The notes beneath the pieces are model-generated. The model made no database searches, was not told the DNA's origin, and saw only the letters and a program-made list of their open reading frames with translations. Shown piece by piece: positions 26,945 to 36,414 of a stretch of DNA of 64,000 bases (position 1 is the stretch's first letter; each line of letters begins with the position of its first letter). A program made the translations under genes and the position numbers. The stretch lies in contig NZMJ01000058.1 in assembly GCA_002692855.1 (NCBI GenBank), positions 133,672 through 197,671 of the forward strand. The letters are read 5' to 3'. Origin of the DNA: Maricaulis sp. Its GTDB lineage: Bacteria > Pseudomonadota > Alphaproteobacteria > Caulobacterales > Maricaulaceae.

Positions 26945-27708
26945 GGGGTCGATATGCCCCCCTCGCGTGGGGAAGGGAAGCCATTCGGCATGCGGCCGAC
27001 CTCGTCTGGCCGCCGGTCTCGCCTGTCAGCGGACGCCGGGTCGACGGTCTCGGACGTCTGGATCCGGCGGTCTGGGCGAAGATCCATTTTCTCGACGCAC
27101 CCTGGTGCGCCCTGTGTGGCCTGCCCTTTCCTTATGCGGTGGGCGAGACCATGACCTGTCCGGCCTGCATCGCCCGTCCGCCGCGTTTTGCCCGCGCCCG
27201 CGCCGCCTTCGTCTATGACGATACGAGCCGGACGCTGATCCTCGATTTCAAGCATGGCGGGCGGGTTGAATGCCTGGACCAGTTTGCCGCCTGGATGGCG
27301 CGGGCCGGGGCCGACATCCTCGCGGATGCCGACGCCATCATTCCTGTTCCGCTGCACCGCCGCCGGCTCGCCAAGCGGCGCTTCAACCAGTCGGCCCTGC
27401 TGTCTCGCGCCGTCTCACGGCGAACCGGCGTGGCGTTCGAGCCCCACGCGCTCTACCGCGCCAGGGCGACCCCCAGCCAGGCGGGAAAGTCCGTCAGGGG
27501 GCGCCGCCGCAATGTGGCGGGCGCCTTCCGGGTGCGACGCTCGGCCATGAATCGCATTGCGGGCCGGTCGATCATTCTCGTCGACGACGTGTTCACCACC
27601 GGGGCGACGGCCGACGCCGCGGCCCGTGCGCTGCTGCGTGCAGGCGCTGCGGAAGTGAACGTGTTGGCGCTCGCGCGCGTTGTCAGACCAGTAAACCCGC
27701 TTACATAA
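26935..27708 (+). CDS. ComF family phosphoribosyltransferase-like protein
   Basis: A 257-residue ComF/GntX protein. The N-terminal four-cysteine zinc ribbon is CALCG...CPAC (around residues 57-82), and the PRTase domain carries the PRPP loop IILVDDVFTTGATADAAA near the C-terminus plus IIPVPLHRRRLAKRRFNQS. ComF proteins are needed for DNA uptake in competent bacteria; in most others the role is unknown. No ATG gives the family start. TTG 26935 has GGGGAGG five bases upstream and places about 18 residues before the conserved HAADLVWPP, which is why it is chosen. Confidence 0.82.
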   Translation: MQSWGRYAPLAWGREAIRHAADLVWPPVSPVSGRRVDGLGRLDPAVWAKIHFLDAPWCALCGLPFPYAVGETMTCPACIARPPRFARARAAFVYDDTSRTLILDFKHGGRVECLDQFAAWMARAGADILADADAIIPVPLHRRRLAKRRFNQSALLSRAVSRRTGVAFEPHALYRARATPSQAGKSVRGRRRNVAGAFRVRRSAMNRIAGRSIILVDDVFTTGATADAAARALLRAGAAEVNVLALARVVRPVNPLT

Positions 27709-27743
27709 GGGGCCGCTGCGCCGCCGACCGAGAGGACACGATC

Positions 27744-28007
27744 ATGGCCGACGTCACCATCTACACCCGCGAAATGTGCGGCTATTGTTCCCGCGCGCTG
27801 AAGCTTCTCAAGTCCAAGGGGATCGATTTTGAACAGATCGACGCCGGCATGAATCCCGAAAAGCGCAAGGAAATGATCCAGCGCGCCAATGGCGGCTCGA
27901 CCTATCCGCAGGTCTTCATCAAGGGCGAACACATCGGCGGCTCCGATGATCTGATGGCGCTGGAAAGAAACGGCGCACTCGACGCAATGCTGGGCAATGC
28001 GGGATGA
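27744..28007 (+). CDS. grxC: Glutaredoxin 3 (GrxC)
   Basis: An 87-residue dithiol glutaredoxin that reduces disulfides with glutathione. The active site at residues 12-15 reads CGYC instead of the usual CPYC; the cis-Pro region STYPQVFIKGEHIGGSDDL is intact. GAGAGGA precedes the ATG. It heads a three-gene run, overlapping the nitrilase by 4 bp, an arrangement common in alphaproteobacteria (grxC, nitrilase, DUF1178, ubiG). Confidence 0.93.
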   Translation: MADVTIYTREMCGYCSRALKLLKSKGIDFEQIDAGMNPEKRKEMIQRANGGSTYPQVFIKGEHIGGSDDLMALERNGALDAMLGNAG

Positions 28008-28828
28008 GCAAACTTCCCGTCGCCCTCGTCCAGATGCGGTCGGGCACTGACCCGCTGACCAATATCGATGATGCCGCGCGCCTGGTCGAGCAGGCGGTTC
28101 GGGGCGGCGCAAAGCTCGTCGTGACGCCGGAGTGTTCCAACATCGTCGAGCGGGATGCTGAGAAGCTGTTTCCCAAGCTGTTCGCGCCCGGAGAAGACCC
28201 GGCGGTGCTGGGCTTTGCCGACATTGCCCGTACCCACGGCGTCTGGTTGCTGGCGGGGTCCCTCGCGCAGAAGGTTGGCGACAACCGTGCCGTCAATCGC
28301 AGCCACCTGTTTGCACCGGACGGCAGTCTCGCGGCGACCTATGACAAGATCCACATGTTTGATGTCGGGCTCGGCGGCGGCGAGACCTATTCGGAATCGA
28401 CCAATTACAAGCCGGGCAGCAAGGCGGTCATCGCCGATGCTGCGGGCATGAAGCTCGGCCTGACCATTTGCTATGATGTGCGCTTCGCGTCGCTCTACCG
28501 CCGGCTGGCCCAGGCCGGTGCGCAAGTCATTGCTGTCCCGTCCGCCTTCACGCGGCCCACGGGGCGCGCGCATTGGGAAATTCTTCTGCGTGCCCGCGCC
28601 ATAGAGACAGGCAGCTATATTCTCGCCGCCGCGCAGGGCGGCCATCACGATGACGGCCGCAATACGTGGGGCCGGTCCATGGTTGTCGGGCCTTGGGGCG
28701 AGATTGCCGGCGTCCTCGACCATGACGAACCGGGTGTGTTGAATGTCGAAATTGATCTCGACGCCGTGGCTGACGCCCGCACGCGCATCCCGTCGCTGCG
28801 GCATGACCGGGAAGTCACCGGGCCATGA
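28004..28828 (+). CDS. Carbon-nitrogen hydrolase (nitrilase/Nit family)
   Basis: A 274-residue nitrilase-superfamily amidase with catalytic triad E43 (VVTPECSN), K115 (YDKIHMFD) and C156 (LTICYDVRF). The close relatives are the Nit1-type enzymes that hydrolyse deaminated glutathione, which would suit its coupling to grxC, but substrate assignment is inference. It starts 4 bp inside grxC and ends 4 bp inside the DUF1178 gene, so the three proteins are made from one transcript. Confidence 0.9.
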   Translation: MSKLPVALVQMRSGTDPLTNIDDAARLVEQAVRGGAKLVVTPECSNIVERDAEKLFPKLFAPGEDPAVLGFADIARTHGVWLLAGSLAQKVGDNRAVNRSHLFAPDGSLAATYDKIHMFDVGLGGGETYSESTNYKPGSKAVIADAAGMKLGLTICYDVRFASLYRRLAQAGAQVIAVPSAFTRPTGRAHWEILLRARAIETGSYILAAAQGGHHDDGRNTWGRSMVVGPWGEIAGVLDHDEPGVLNVEIDLDAVADARTRIPSLRHDREVTGP

Positions 28829-29247
28829 TCCGCTACGCACTCATCTGTGACGGCGAACACGAATTCGAGGCGTGGTTCCGCAACTCGTCGGATTTCGATG
28901 AACAGGCCGAAGCGGGTCTGGTCGAATGCCCCTTGTGTGCATCAACAGCGGTGAAGAAGGCGGTCATGGCCCCGAACATCGCCTCGCCGAAGCGCCGCAA
29001 GGACAGTCCGCAGGCGATGATGATGGAAGTCGCCGGCAAGGTCCGCAGCCATATCCGCGACAATTTCGATTATGTCGGAAACAAATTCGCCGACGAGGCC
29101 CGCGCCATGCATGACGGCGACACGCCGCACCGCGACATCTATGGCGAAACGACGCCGGAGCAGGCCAAAGCCCTGGCCGAGGACGGCGTGCCCTGCTCGC
29201 CGCTGCCCGCGCCTTTCGCGCCGGTCCCGCCGAAGCTGGTGAACTAG
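28825..29247 (+). CDS. DUF1178 family protein
   Basis: A 140-residue protein. The opening MIRYALICDGEHEFEAWFRNSSDFDEQAEAGLVECPLCAS is the DUF1178 signature, with C9 and CPLC at about 36-39 forming a probable zinc ribbon. The second half is helical and ends with PEQAKALAEDGVPCSPLPAPF. Function is unknown across the family, but the location after a nitrilase gene is conserved. Its TAG stop shares a CTAG with the stop of the convergent ubiG. Confidence 0.9.
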   Translation: MIRYALICDGEHEFEAWFRNSSDFDEQAEAGLVECPLCASTAVKKAVMAPNIASPKRRKDSPQAMMMEVAGKVRSHIRDNFDYVGNKFADEARAMHDGDTPHRDIYGETTPEQAKALAEDGVPCSPLPAPFAPVPPKLVN

Positions 29248-30011
29248 CCCGCCCGTTTCGCGGCCATCATGTAGTTCACGCCGGTATCGCCGGTGATCGA
29301 GAACTGGTCGTTCAGCGGGTTGTAACTCACCCCGACCGGCTCTGCGGGCACCATCCCGGTGCCGTTCAGCGCGGCGCGGATCTCGTCCGGCTTGACCAGC
29401 TTGCGGAAGCGGTGGGTGCCGCGCGGCAGCCAGCCCATCACCCATTCAGCGCCGAAGATCGCCGTCGCGAAAGCGCGCGGGGTACGATTGATCGTGCCCA
29501 CGACCATCATCCCGCCCGGCTTCACGAGGGATGCGCAATCCTTCAGGAAGGCCTCGGGATCGGCGACGTGCTCGACGACTTCCAGGTTCAGCACCACGTC
29601 GAACAATGCCTCGCCCGATTCGATCAGCTGCTCCGCCGTGCCATGCCGGTAATCGATGGAAAGTCCCATCTCCTCGGCGTGCACCATCGCGGTCTTGATA
29701 TTGGGCTCGGCTGCATCGACCGCAGTGACGGTCGCGCCCAGGCGCGCGATCGGCTCGGAGATCAGTCCGCCGCCACAGCCGATGTCGAGCACGCGCAGTC
29801 CCTTGAACGGCTCGGCTGATGCCGCATCCAGCCTGAAATGCGCCGTCAGCGTCGAGCGCAGCCAGCTCAGGCGTGCCGGATTGAATTTGTGCAGCGGCTT
29901 GAATTTCGACTCCGGGTCCCACCATTCCGCCGCCATCTTCGAGAACTTCTCGACCTCTTCGGCATCCACGGAAGGGCGGGAGAGGGTGTCGGGCGCGGCG
30001 GCATGGGCCAT
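29244..30011 (-). CDS. ubiG: Ubiquinone biosynthesis O-methyltransferase UbiG
   Basis: A 255-residue SAM-dependent enzyme performing both O-methylations of ubiquinone synthesis. The N-terminal EVEKFSKMAAEWWDPESKFKPLHKFNP is the UbiG signature; SAM motif I is LDIGCGGGLISEPIARLG near residue 72, and the GTHRFRKLVKP membrane-association segment follows later. The ATG at 30011 gives the standard N-terminus; longer in-frame extensions are not family sequence. It is divergent from lysC, separated by 137 bp. Confidence 0.95.
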   Translation of the reverse strand: MAHAAAPDTLSRPSVDAEEVEKFSKMAAEWWDPESKFKPLHKFNPARLSWLRSTLTAHFRLDAASAEPFKGLRVLDIGCGGGLISEPIARLGATVTAVDAAEPNIKTAMVHAEEMGLSIDYRHGTAEQLIESGEALFDVVLNLEVVEHVADPEAFLKDCASLVKPGGMMVVGTINRTPRAFATAIFGAEWVMGWLPRGTHRFRKLVKPDEIRAALNGTGMVPAEPVGVSYNPLNDQFSITGDTGVNYMMAAKRAG

Positions 30012-30148
30012 GAAGTTGTTCCGTTCTCGCATTGCGTGTGGTGCGCTGCCGTAATATGGCCCCGCTGGCCGCAATGATCGAGACCATTGGGCCGGGGCGC
30101 GACAATTGGCGCGCTTTCCCGGGGACAAGATAGGCGAGGGACGCCCGT

Positions 30149-31378
30149 TTGGAACGTGTGGTGATGAAATTCGGCGGCACGTCGGTCGGCACGTCCGACC
30201 GGATTCGTGCATCCGCCGCCCGCGTTGCCGCCGAGGCTGCGAAGGGACACCCCGTGGCCGTGGTGGTTTCGGCGATGGCAGGCGAAACCGACCGTCTCCT
30301 CGCTCTGGCCGGCGAACACGGCGGCGCGCTGGGCCAGGTCGAGACCGACGTGGTGCTGACCGCCGGCGAACAGATCTCTGCGGCCCTGATGGCTCTGGAA
30401 CTGTCCCGGCTGGGCCTGAAGGCGCAATCCTTCCTCGGCTGGCAGGCCCGGATCGAGACCGAAGGCCCGCCGGGGGCCTCGCGGATTTCGGCCCTGGATG
30501 CTGCACCGATTGTGGCGGCGCTCGACCAGGGGATTGTGCCGGTGATGGCGGGATATCAGGGAATTGGCGCGGACAACCGCGTTCGCACGCTGGGGCGAGG
30601 CGGCACGGACCTGTCGGCCGTGGCGCTGGCTGCGGCGCTCGACGCGCGGTGCGACATCTATACGGACGTTGACGGTGTCTACACCACGGACCCCAGAATC
30701 GAGCCGCGCGCGCGCCGTATTCCTGCGATAAGTTACGACGAGATGCTCGAACTGGCTGCGCAGGGCGCCAAGGTGCTCCAGACCCGGTCCGCCGAAATGG
30801 CCAAGGCCCGCGGCGTCCGGCTGCGCGTGCTGTCGAGCTTTCTGGAGGGCGATGATGCCGAAGGGACTGAAGTGATGGACGCAGACCTCATTTCCGAACG
30901 CCGGATCGTCTCGGGTGTCGCCTATGCCCGCGACCAGGCGCGAATCGGTCTTCTGGGCGCGTCGGATCGGCCCGAGGCCGCCGCCGAGGTTTTCGGTGCG
31001 CTGGCGGATGCGGAAATCGGCATCGACATGATCGTGCAGGGCCGGTCGCGCGACGCCGGGACAGTGAATATCGAATTCACCGTGGATCGCCGGGATCTCG
31101 ATGCGGCGCTGAATGTGATAGACTCCGTCTCGAAGACGTGCGGCGTACGCGAGATTGTCCATGAAACCGGGCTGGCGAAGGTCTCGATCGTGGGGATCGG
31201 CCTCAACCGCCGGGCAGACGTCGCCCGCATCCTGTTCCGGGCCCTGGGCGAAAAGAACATCGCGGTGAAGGTCATCGCGACGTCGGAAATCAAGATCAGC
31301 GTTCTGATTTCTAACGAGTCTGTGGAACTTGCGGTACGCGCACTCCATTCAGCATACGGACTGGACTCTGCCGGTTAG
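30149..31378 (+). CDS. lysC: Aspartate kinase
   Basis: A 409-residue kinase making aspartyl phosphate, the entry step to lysine, threonine and methionine. The N-terminal VMKFGGTSVGTSDRI binds ATP, and GRGGTDLSAVALAAALDA and DVDGVYTTDPRI form the substrate site. Two ACT domains in the last 145 residues provide feedback control. Translation appears to start at a TTG (30149) preceded by GCGAGGGA; the ATG five codons later would begin inside the first strand. It is directly followed by ptsP, as in most alphaproteobacteria. Confidence 0.95.
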   Translation: MERVVMKFGGTSVGTSDRIRASAARVAAEAAKGHPVAVVVSAMAGETDRLLALAGEHGGALGQVETDVVLTAGEQISAALMALELSRLGLKAQSFLGWQARIETEGPPGASRISALDAAPIVAALDQGIVPVMAGYQGIGADNRVRTLGRGGTDLSAVALAAALDARCDIYTDVDGVYTTDPRIEPRARRIPAISYDEMLELAAQGAKVLQTRSAEMAKARGVRLRVLSSFLEGDDAEGTEVMDADLISERRIVSGVAYARDQARIGLLGASDRPEAAAEVFGALADAEIGIDMIVQGRSRDAGTVNIEFTVDRRDLDAALNVIDSVSKTCGVREIVHETGLAKVSIVGIGLNRRADVARILFRALGEKNIAVKVIATSEIKISVLISNESVELAVRALHSAYGLDSAG

Positions 31379-31398
31379 CGAAAGGGTTATTGCGAGGG

Positions 31399-33699
31399 AT
31401 GACAGCGATCGAAGCGTTTCCGCCGGGTCCCCGGCGACTGTTGTCGCGTTTGCGCGCGCTCATGGCGGCGCGTGAGGACGCGCAGGAAAGGCTCGATCAC
31501 CTCACCCGCCTGATCGCGCAGGAAACCGGCGCGGACGTGTGCTCGATCTACCTAGCCCGGCGCGGCGGTTCGCTGGAATTGTGCGCCACCCACGGCCTGA
31601 AGCAGGAAGCGGTCCACAGCACCCGGCTTCAACCCGGCGAGGGCCTGGTCGGACTGGTGGCCCGTCAGGCGCGGCCGCTGGCGGTTTCAGACGCACCCTC
31701 CCATCCGTCCTTCTCCTACCGGCCTGAAACCGGCGAGGAGCCGTTCAAGTCCTTCGCCGGTGTTCCCATCCTGCGCGGCGGCCGGCTGGTCGGCATCCTG
31801 ACCAGCCAGACCCTGACGGCGCGTGATGTGGGCGATGACGAGATCGAGACGCTGCAGACCGTCGCGATGATCCTCGCCGAGATCGTCGCATCCGGTGACA
31901 TCATTTCGACCGAGGAAATGGCCGGCCTCGACGTTCGCCCCACCAAGTCCGAGCGGTTTCAGGGTGGAGCATTCTCGCCCGGGCTCGCAATCGGTGTCGC
32001 GGTCGTCCACGAACCGCATGTCACGTCGCTGCGCCTGATCGCTGACGATCCCGATGTCGAGGAGGAACGGCTCGAGACCGCCATCGGAAGCCTGCGCCGC
32101 TCGGTGGACCAGATGCTCGACAGCGGCCGCGTGCCGTTTGGCGGACCCACGCGGGACGTGATCGAAGCCTACCGCATGTTTGCGCACGACCGGGGCTGGC
32201 TGAACCAGCTGCGCGAGGCCGTTCGCCAGGGCCTGACCGCCGAAGCGGCGGTGGAGCGCGTTCGAAACGAGCACCGCGCCCGGCTCATGCAGGCCCGCGA
32301 TTCCAATTTCCGCGAGCGGCTTCACGATCTCGAGGATCTCGCCAATCGCTTGCTGCGCCATCTCGACGGCCAGTCCTCCACGGCGCGCACCTTGCCGGAA
32401 AATGCCATCCTGATTGCGCGGTCAATCGGTCCGGCTGAACTGCTGGACTATGACCGGGACCGCTTGAAGGGCGTTGCGCTGGAGGAAGGTTCGGCGTCGA
32501 GCCACGCCGTTATAGTGGCCAAGGCGCTCGGCATTCCGCTCGTTGGCCGTGTCGAGGGCGCGCTCGACCGTATCGAGGAGGGAGACCCCGTCATTCTCGA
32601 TGGCGAGTTCGGCCTCCTGCATATCCGTCCGGCCGAGGACGTGGCCGAAACCTACCGCGAACGCACCGAGGCACTCACCGAGCGCCGCGCCATGTTCGCG
32701 CAGCTGCGCGATGCACCCTCCCGGACGGCCGACGGCCTGCCCTTCGAACTGCACCTGAATATCGGCCTTCTGATCGAGCTGACCCGGTTGGCCGAAACCG
32801 GCGCGGCCGGCATCGGCCTGTTTCGCACCGAATTCCAGTTCATGGTCTCCGACACGCTGCCGCGTCTCGACGAGCAGGCGGAGCTCTACCGCGCGGTGCT
32901 GAACGCCTCGAACGGACATCCGGTGGTGTTTCGCACGCTCGATCTGGGCGGTGACAAGGTCACGTCCTACGCGCCGTCCACGCGCGAACCGAACCCGGCG
33001 CTGGGCTGGCGGGCCATCCGCATGGGTCTCGATCGGCCGGGCCTGCTGCGCTACCAGCTGCGCGCCTTGATCCACGCAGCCGGGGAGCGGCCCTTGAAAG
33101 TTCTCTTCCCGATGATCGCTGCGCCGTGGGAGTTCCGCGCCGCCAGGGACATGCTGCTGAAAGAGGCCGAGTATTTCCGCCGCCGCGGGCGTCCCGTTCC
33201 CGAACGCATCGACGTCGGACTGATGCTGGAAACCCCCGGCATCGCCTGGGCGATCGAACAGGTCCTGCCTGAGGCCGACTTCGTCTCGGTCGGGGCCAAC
33301 GACCTGATGCAGTATTTCTACGCCGCCGACCGCCAGAATGCGCGCGTATCGGATCGCTATGACGTGCTCGCGCCGGCCTCGCTCCAGATGTTCAAGTCGA
33401 TCCGCGATGCATGCGCCCGTCACGACGTCCCGGTATCGATCTGCGGCGAACTGGCGGGCCGCCCGCTCGAGGCCTGCGTATTGATGGCCTTGGGGTATGA
33501 CCGCATGTCCATGGCAGCAGGCAGTATCGGCCCGGTGAAGCGCGCTCTGGCTTCGCTTGACGCCGCCAGGCTCGGCACGTGGCTTGCAAGTCACATGGGC
33601 GACGACGCGCCCTCACTTCGGGACAGTCTTATGGATGCCGGGGCTGCTGCAGGACTTCATTTGGAGGCTGTTGATAACTCGGGGTCTTTAAGGGTATGA
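31399..33699 (+). CDS. ptsP: PEP-protein phosphotransferase PtsP (EI-Ntr)
   Basis: A 766-residue nitrogen-PTS enzyme I. A GAF domain (about residues 20-165) senses small molecules, glutamine in studied relatives. The PEP-utilising domain carries the phosphorylated histidine H369 in GSASSHAVIVAKALGIPLVG, and the C-terminal PEP-binding barrel contains GIGLFRTEFQFM, LDLGGDK and ICGELAGRP. It phosphorylates NPr, feeding potassium, nitrogen and stringent-response control. The ATG at 31399 is used; an in-frame TTG three codons earlier is equally plausible and neither has a well-spaced ribosome site. The downstream promoter for the RodZ-like gene overlaps its stop. Confidence 0.94.
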   Translation: MTAIEAFPPGPRRLLSRLRALMAAREDAQERLDHLTRLIAQETGADVCSIYLARRGGSLELCATHGLKQEAVHSTRLQPGEGLVGLVARQARPLAVSDAPSHPSFSYRPETGEEPFKSFAGVPILRGGRLVGILTSQTLTARDVGDDEIETLQTVAMILAEIVASGDIISTEEMAGLDVRPTKSERFQGGAFSPGLAIGVAVVHEPHVTSLRLIADDPDVEEERLETAIGSLRRSVDQMLDSGRVPFGGPTRDVIEAYRMFAHDRGWLNQLREAVRQGLTAEAAVERVRNEHRARLMQARDSNFRERLHDLEDLANRLLRHLDGQSSTARTLPENAILIARSIGPAELLDYDRDRLKGVALEEGSASSHAVIVAKALGIPLVGRVEGALDRIEEGDPVILDGEFGLLHIRPAEDVAETYRERTEALTERRAMFAQLRDAPSRTADGLPFELHLNIGLLIELTRLAETGAAGIGLFRTEFQFMVSDTLPRLDEQAELYRAVLNASNGHPVVFRTLDLGGDKVTSYAPSTREPNPALGWRAIRMGLDRPGLLRYQLRALIHAAGERPLKVLFPMIAAPWEFRAARDMLLKEAEYFRRRGRPVPERIDVGLMLETPGIAWAIEQVLPEADFVSVGANDLMQYFYAADRQNARVSDRYDVLAPASLQMFKSIRDACARHDVPVSICGELAGRPLEACVLMALGYDRMSMAAGSIGPVKRALASLDAARLGTWLASHMGDDAPSLRDSLMDAGAAAGLHLEAVDNSGSLRV

Positions 33700-33700
33700 T
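33671..33700 (+). promoter_or_regulatory. Candidate sigma-70 promoter for the RodZ-like gene
   Basis: TTGATA at 33671-33676 and TATGAT at 33695-33700 with an 18-base spacer; both hexamers are one base from consensus. It overlaps the final codons of ptsP. Confidence 0.45.
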
Positions 33701-33713
33701 TAACCGGTTGTCA

Positions 33714-33731
33714 TGTGACTGAATTGTCACA
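33714..33731. promoter_or_regulatory. Palindromic operator-like site TGTGAC-N6-GTCACA
   Basis: A perfect 6+6 inverted repeat lying roughly at +7 to +25 relative to the predicted promoter start, upstream of the RodZ-like gene. The identical arms and spacing occur before clpB (44420-44437). A dimeric regulator is the natural reading. Confidence 0.55.
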
Positions 33732-33782
33732 GGCACGGGGTGGGGTGACAGGGCGTCCGCGTAGAGAGACGCAGGAGTAGAC

Positions 33783-34640
33783 ATGACTGAGGGGCGCAAT
33801 CCGGGTGGATTTGTGCCGGTCGATGCCATTTTCGCCGGTTCAGGTGCCACATGTGTACAGCATTCCGCGGGTGAGAAACTGCGCGAGGCGCGCGGCCGTC
33901 TGGGCCTGACGCTCGATTCCGCAGCAGCCCGCACGCGCATCCGCCGCGATTATCTCGAAGCGCTTGAGACCATGGATCCGCGCGGCCTGCCGTCGCGCGC
34001 CTACTGCATCGGTTATCTGCGCACCTATGCCCAGTTTCTCGAACTCGACGATGCCGCCATCGTGGAACAGTTCAAGCACGAGGTCGACACCCAGACCGGC
34101 CGCGCCGTGCCGACCGCGCCCAAGGAAAAGCGCGAGATCAAGTTGCCGCGCGGAGCTTTCGGTGCCGTGCTCATCCTCGCCGGTGTTGCGGGCGTGGCCT
34201 GGTGGTACGCCAACACGGCCTCCGGCGAAGGGGCCTTCGCCGATGTTCCGCCGCCGCCGGATGCTGAATTGTCGATCCTCGAGGACGGATTGCTGACGCC
34301 GGGGACTGACTGGTCCGTCAACGAGGTGTGGCGCAATCTGCCGCCGCCGGGCTCCACGGTCGAGGAAGTGGTCCTCGTGGCCAGCGAAGCCACCTGGGTC
34401 GAAGTCCGCGACGGGTCGGGCCGGCTGCTGTTCTCGCGCGAACTCGGCGCAGGTCAGCAATTTCGCGGCATGTCGGAACCGGGCCTGACCGTGACCACGA
34501 CCGACGCCGGACTGATTGAGGTCTTCATCGACGGAACGTCATACGGCCTGCTGGGCGAGCCCGGCATCGGGGTCGATGAATTCCCGGTCGATGCCGAGGC
34601 GTTCGCCGTCGCCGAGCTCGATCCCGAACTGGCGGGCTGA
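33783..34640 (+). CDS. RodZ-like helix-turn-helix membrane protein (DUF4115)
   Basis: A 285-residue bitopic protein. A Cro/C1-type helix-turn-helix occupies about residues 31-100 (GEKLREARGRLGLTLDSAAARTRI...YCIGYLRTYAQFLEL), a single membrane helix is at 126-143, and the periplasmic C-terminus has the DUF4115 beta domain (VVLVASEATWVEVRDGSGRLLFSREL). RodZ links MreB filaments to the elongation machinery; the N-terminal domain binds MreB. GGAG precedes the ATG. It comes before ispG, as in many alphaproteobacteria, but has its own promoter and operator-like palindrome. Confidence 0.87.
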   Translation: MTEGRNPGGFVPVDAIFAGSGATCVQHSAGEKLREARGRLGLTLDSAAARTRIRRDYLEALETMDPRGLPSRAYCIGYLRTYAQFLELDDAAIVEQFKHEVDTQTGRAVPTAPKEKREIKLPRGAFGAVLILAGVAGVAWWYANTASGEGAFADVPPPPDAELSILEDGLLTPGTDWSVNEVWRNLPPPGSTVEEVVLVASEATWVEVRDGSGRLLFSRELGAGQQFRGMSEPGLTVTTTDAGLIEVFIDGTSYGLLGEPGIGVDEFPVDAEAFAVAELDPELAG

Positions 34641-34740
34641 AACGCCGCGCCTGTAGCGGTCGAATCCGGCCACATTTCACGCTATATGCTGTAGGGACAC
34701 CGGCAACGGACGCACAGCGCGTCCGGCAAGGAATGCAGCC

Positions 34741-35868
34741 ATGCACGAACAGCATCGTGAAGTCCGCCCCTGGCGCATGATCGAACGGCGCGAGAGCCGG
34801 CGTATTCATGTCGGCAAGGTGCCCGTCGGTGGCGGAGCGCCCATCGCTGTCCAGTCGATGACCAACACGCCGACTTCGGACGCCCAGGCGACCATCGCCC
34901 AGATCCGCCAGCTCGAAGAGGCGGGCGCTGATATCGTGCGCGTGTCATGTCCGGACGAAGACTCCACGGCGGCCTTCTCCACCATCGCGAAGTCCGTGTC
35001 GGTCCCGCTCGTGGCGGACATCCATTTTCACTACAAGCGCGGCATCGAAGCGGCCAAGGCCGGCGCAGCCTGCCTGCGGATCAATCCGGGCAATATCGGT
35101 TCGATGGACCGGGTGAAGGATGTTGTCTCCGCCGCCCGTGATCACGGCTGCTCGATCCGCATTGGCGTCAATGGCGGCTCGCTGGAACGCCATCTGCTTG
35201 AGAAATACGGCGAGCCCTGTCCCGAGGCGATGGTGGAAAGCGCGCTCGACCATGCCCGCATTCTCGAAGACCTCGACTTCCGGGAATACAAGATTTCGGT
35301 CAAGGCGTCCGACGTTTTCCTGACCGTCGCAGCCTACGCCGCGCTCGCAGAAGCGACCGATGCCCCCTTGCATCTCGGCGTGACCGAGGCGGGCGGGCTG
35401 CGCATCGGTTCGGTCAAGTCTGCCGTCGGTATGGGCAACCTCCTGTGGGCTGGGATTGGCGACACGATCCGCGTCTCGCTCTCTGCCGACCCGGTGGAGG
35501 AAATCAAGGTCGGCTTCGACATTCTGAAATCCCTGGGCCTCCGGACGCGCGGTGTGAACATCATCGCCTGCCCGTCCTGCGCGCGTCAGGGCTTTGACGT
35601 GATCAAGACGGTCGAAACGCTCGAAGCGCGGCTCGCCCACATTTCCGAACCGATCTCGCTTTCGATCATCGGCTGCGTCGTGAACGGTCCGGGCGAAGCC
35701 ATGTTCACCGATCTCGGCTTCACCGGCGGGGGCAAGGGTGCAGGCAAGATGTATGTCTCGGGCAAGCCCGACCACAACGTCTCGAACGAGGAGATGGTCG
35801 ATCACATTGTCGGCCTCGTCGAAACCCGCGCTGCCCAGATGCGCGCCGCGAAGGAAGCGGCGGAGTGA
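34741..35868 (+). CDS. ispG: 4-hydroxy-3-methylbut-2-enyl-diphosphate synthase IspG
   Basis: A 375-residue 4Fe-4S enzyme of the MEP isoprenoid pathway. The TIM-barrel part shows [14 protein letters not shown] and [30 protein letters not shown]; the cluster ligands are CPSC at 277-280 and the cysteine in [12 protein letters not shown]. This is the short (two-domain) bacterial form. AAGGAATGCAGCC precedes the ATG. Confidence 0.96.
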   Translation: MHEQHREVRPWRMIERRESRRIHVGKVPVGGGAPIAVQSMTNTPTSDAQATIAQIRQLEEAGADIVRVSCPDEDSTAAFSTIAKSVSVPLVADIHFHYKRGIEAAKAGAACLRINPGNIGSMDRVKDVVSAARDHGCSIRIGVNGGSLERHLLEKYGEPCPEAMVESALDHARILEDLDFREYKISVKASDVFLTVAAYAALAEATDAPLHLGVTEAGGLRIGSVKSAVGMGNLLWAGIGDTIRVSLSADPVEEIKVGFDILKSLGLRTRGVNIIACPSCARQGFDVIKTVETLEARLAHISEPISLSIIGCVVNGPGEAMFTDLGFTGGGKGAGKMYVSGKPDHNVSNEEMVDHIVGLVETRAAQMRAAKEAAE

Positions 35869-35984
35869 GGGTGGCGACACCCGCCCGGCTAAGCTCCCCT
35901 AAAACGGACGACTACACTCACCAGCCTTGAGCCGCTCGCCCGCCTCGACTAGTCCGTTGCCGACGGAATGAAGGAGGCCCGCCC

Positions 35985-36332
35985 ATGACCACGCTCTACG
36001 GCATCAAGACCTGCGACACCTGCCGCAAGGCGATGAAGGCGCTGGATGCGGCGGGACGCCCCTACACCTTCGTGGACCTGCGCGCGGACGCCGACGTGAA
36101 GGCACTTGCGCCGAAATGGATCGCGGCGGTGGGCACGGAAAAGCTCGTGAACCGCAAGTCGACGACCTGGCGGTCCCTGTCCGATACCGACAAGGCGAGG
36201 GCGGATACCGATGCGGGTGCGGCGGAATTGCTTGCGGCGAACCCGACCCTCGTTAAACGCCCGGTCATCGAAACCGGCGGCGACATCTTCGTGGGCTGGA
36301 CAGGCGAGGTCCGGGAGAAGGTTGTGGCGTGA
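35985..36332 (+). CDS. ArsC/Spx/MgsR family protein
   Basis: A 115-residue thioredoxin-fold protein of the YffB/ArsC type. The N-terminal YGIKTCDTCRKAMKAL has a CxxC pair (C11, C14), and VNRKSTTWRSL plus NPTLVKRPVIETGGDIFVGW are the conserved later blocks. Most such proteins are not true arsenate reductases and their role is open. AAGGAGG precedes the ATG. First gene of the accessory block between ispG and prfA. Confidence 0.88.
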   Translation: MTTLYGIKTCDTCRKAMKALDAAGRPYTFVDLRADADVKALAPKWIAAVGTEKLVNRKSTTWRSLSDTDKARADTDAGAAELLAANPTLVKRPVIETGGDIFVGWTGEVREKVVA

Positions 36333-36335
36333 ACC

Positions 36336-36412
36336 CGTCATTCCCGCGCAGGCGGAAATACATGACGTCCGTCAATCTGGACCCCCGGCCTTCGCGGCGG
36401 TGCCGAAGGGGC
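36336..36412. repeat. Degenerate CATTCCCGC-type intergenic repeat
   Basis: GTCATTCCCGCGCAGGCGGAAATACATGACG plus CCCCCGGCCTTCGCGGCGG resembles the common CGTCATTCCCGCGAAGGCGGGAATC extragenic palindrome, in worn form. A clearer member lies at 58977-59046. It fills the gap between two convergent genes. Confidence 0.5.
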
Positions 36413-36414
36413 AA

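Noticed and set aside
35985-36332. Arsenic resistance gene
   Set aside because: The protein belongs to the YffB/Spx-like branch of ArsC folds and no ars regulator or efflux gene is nearby.
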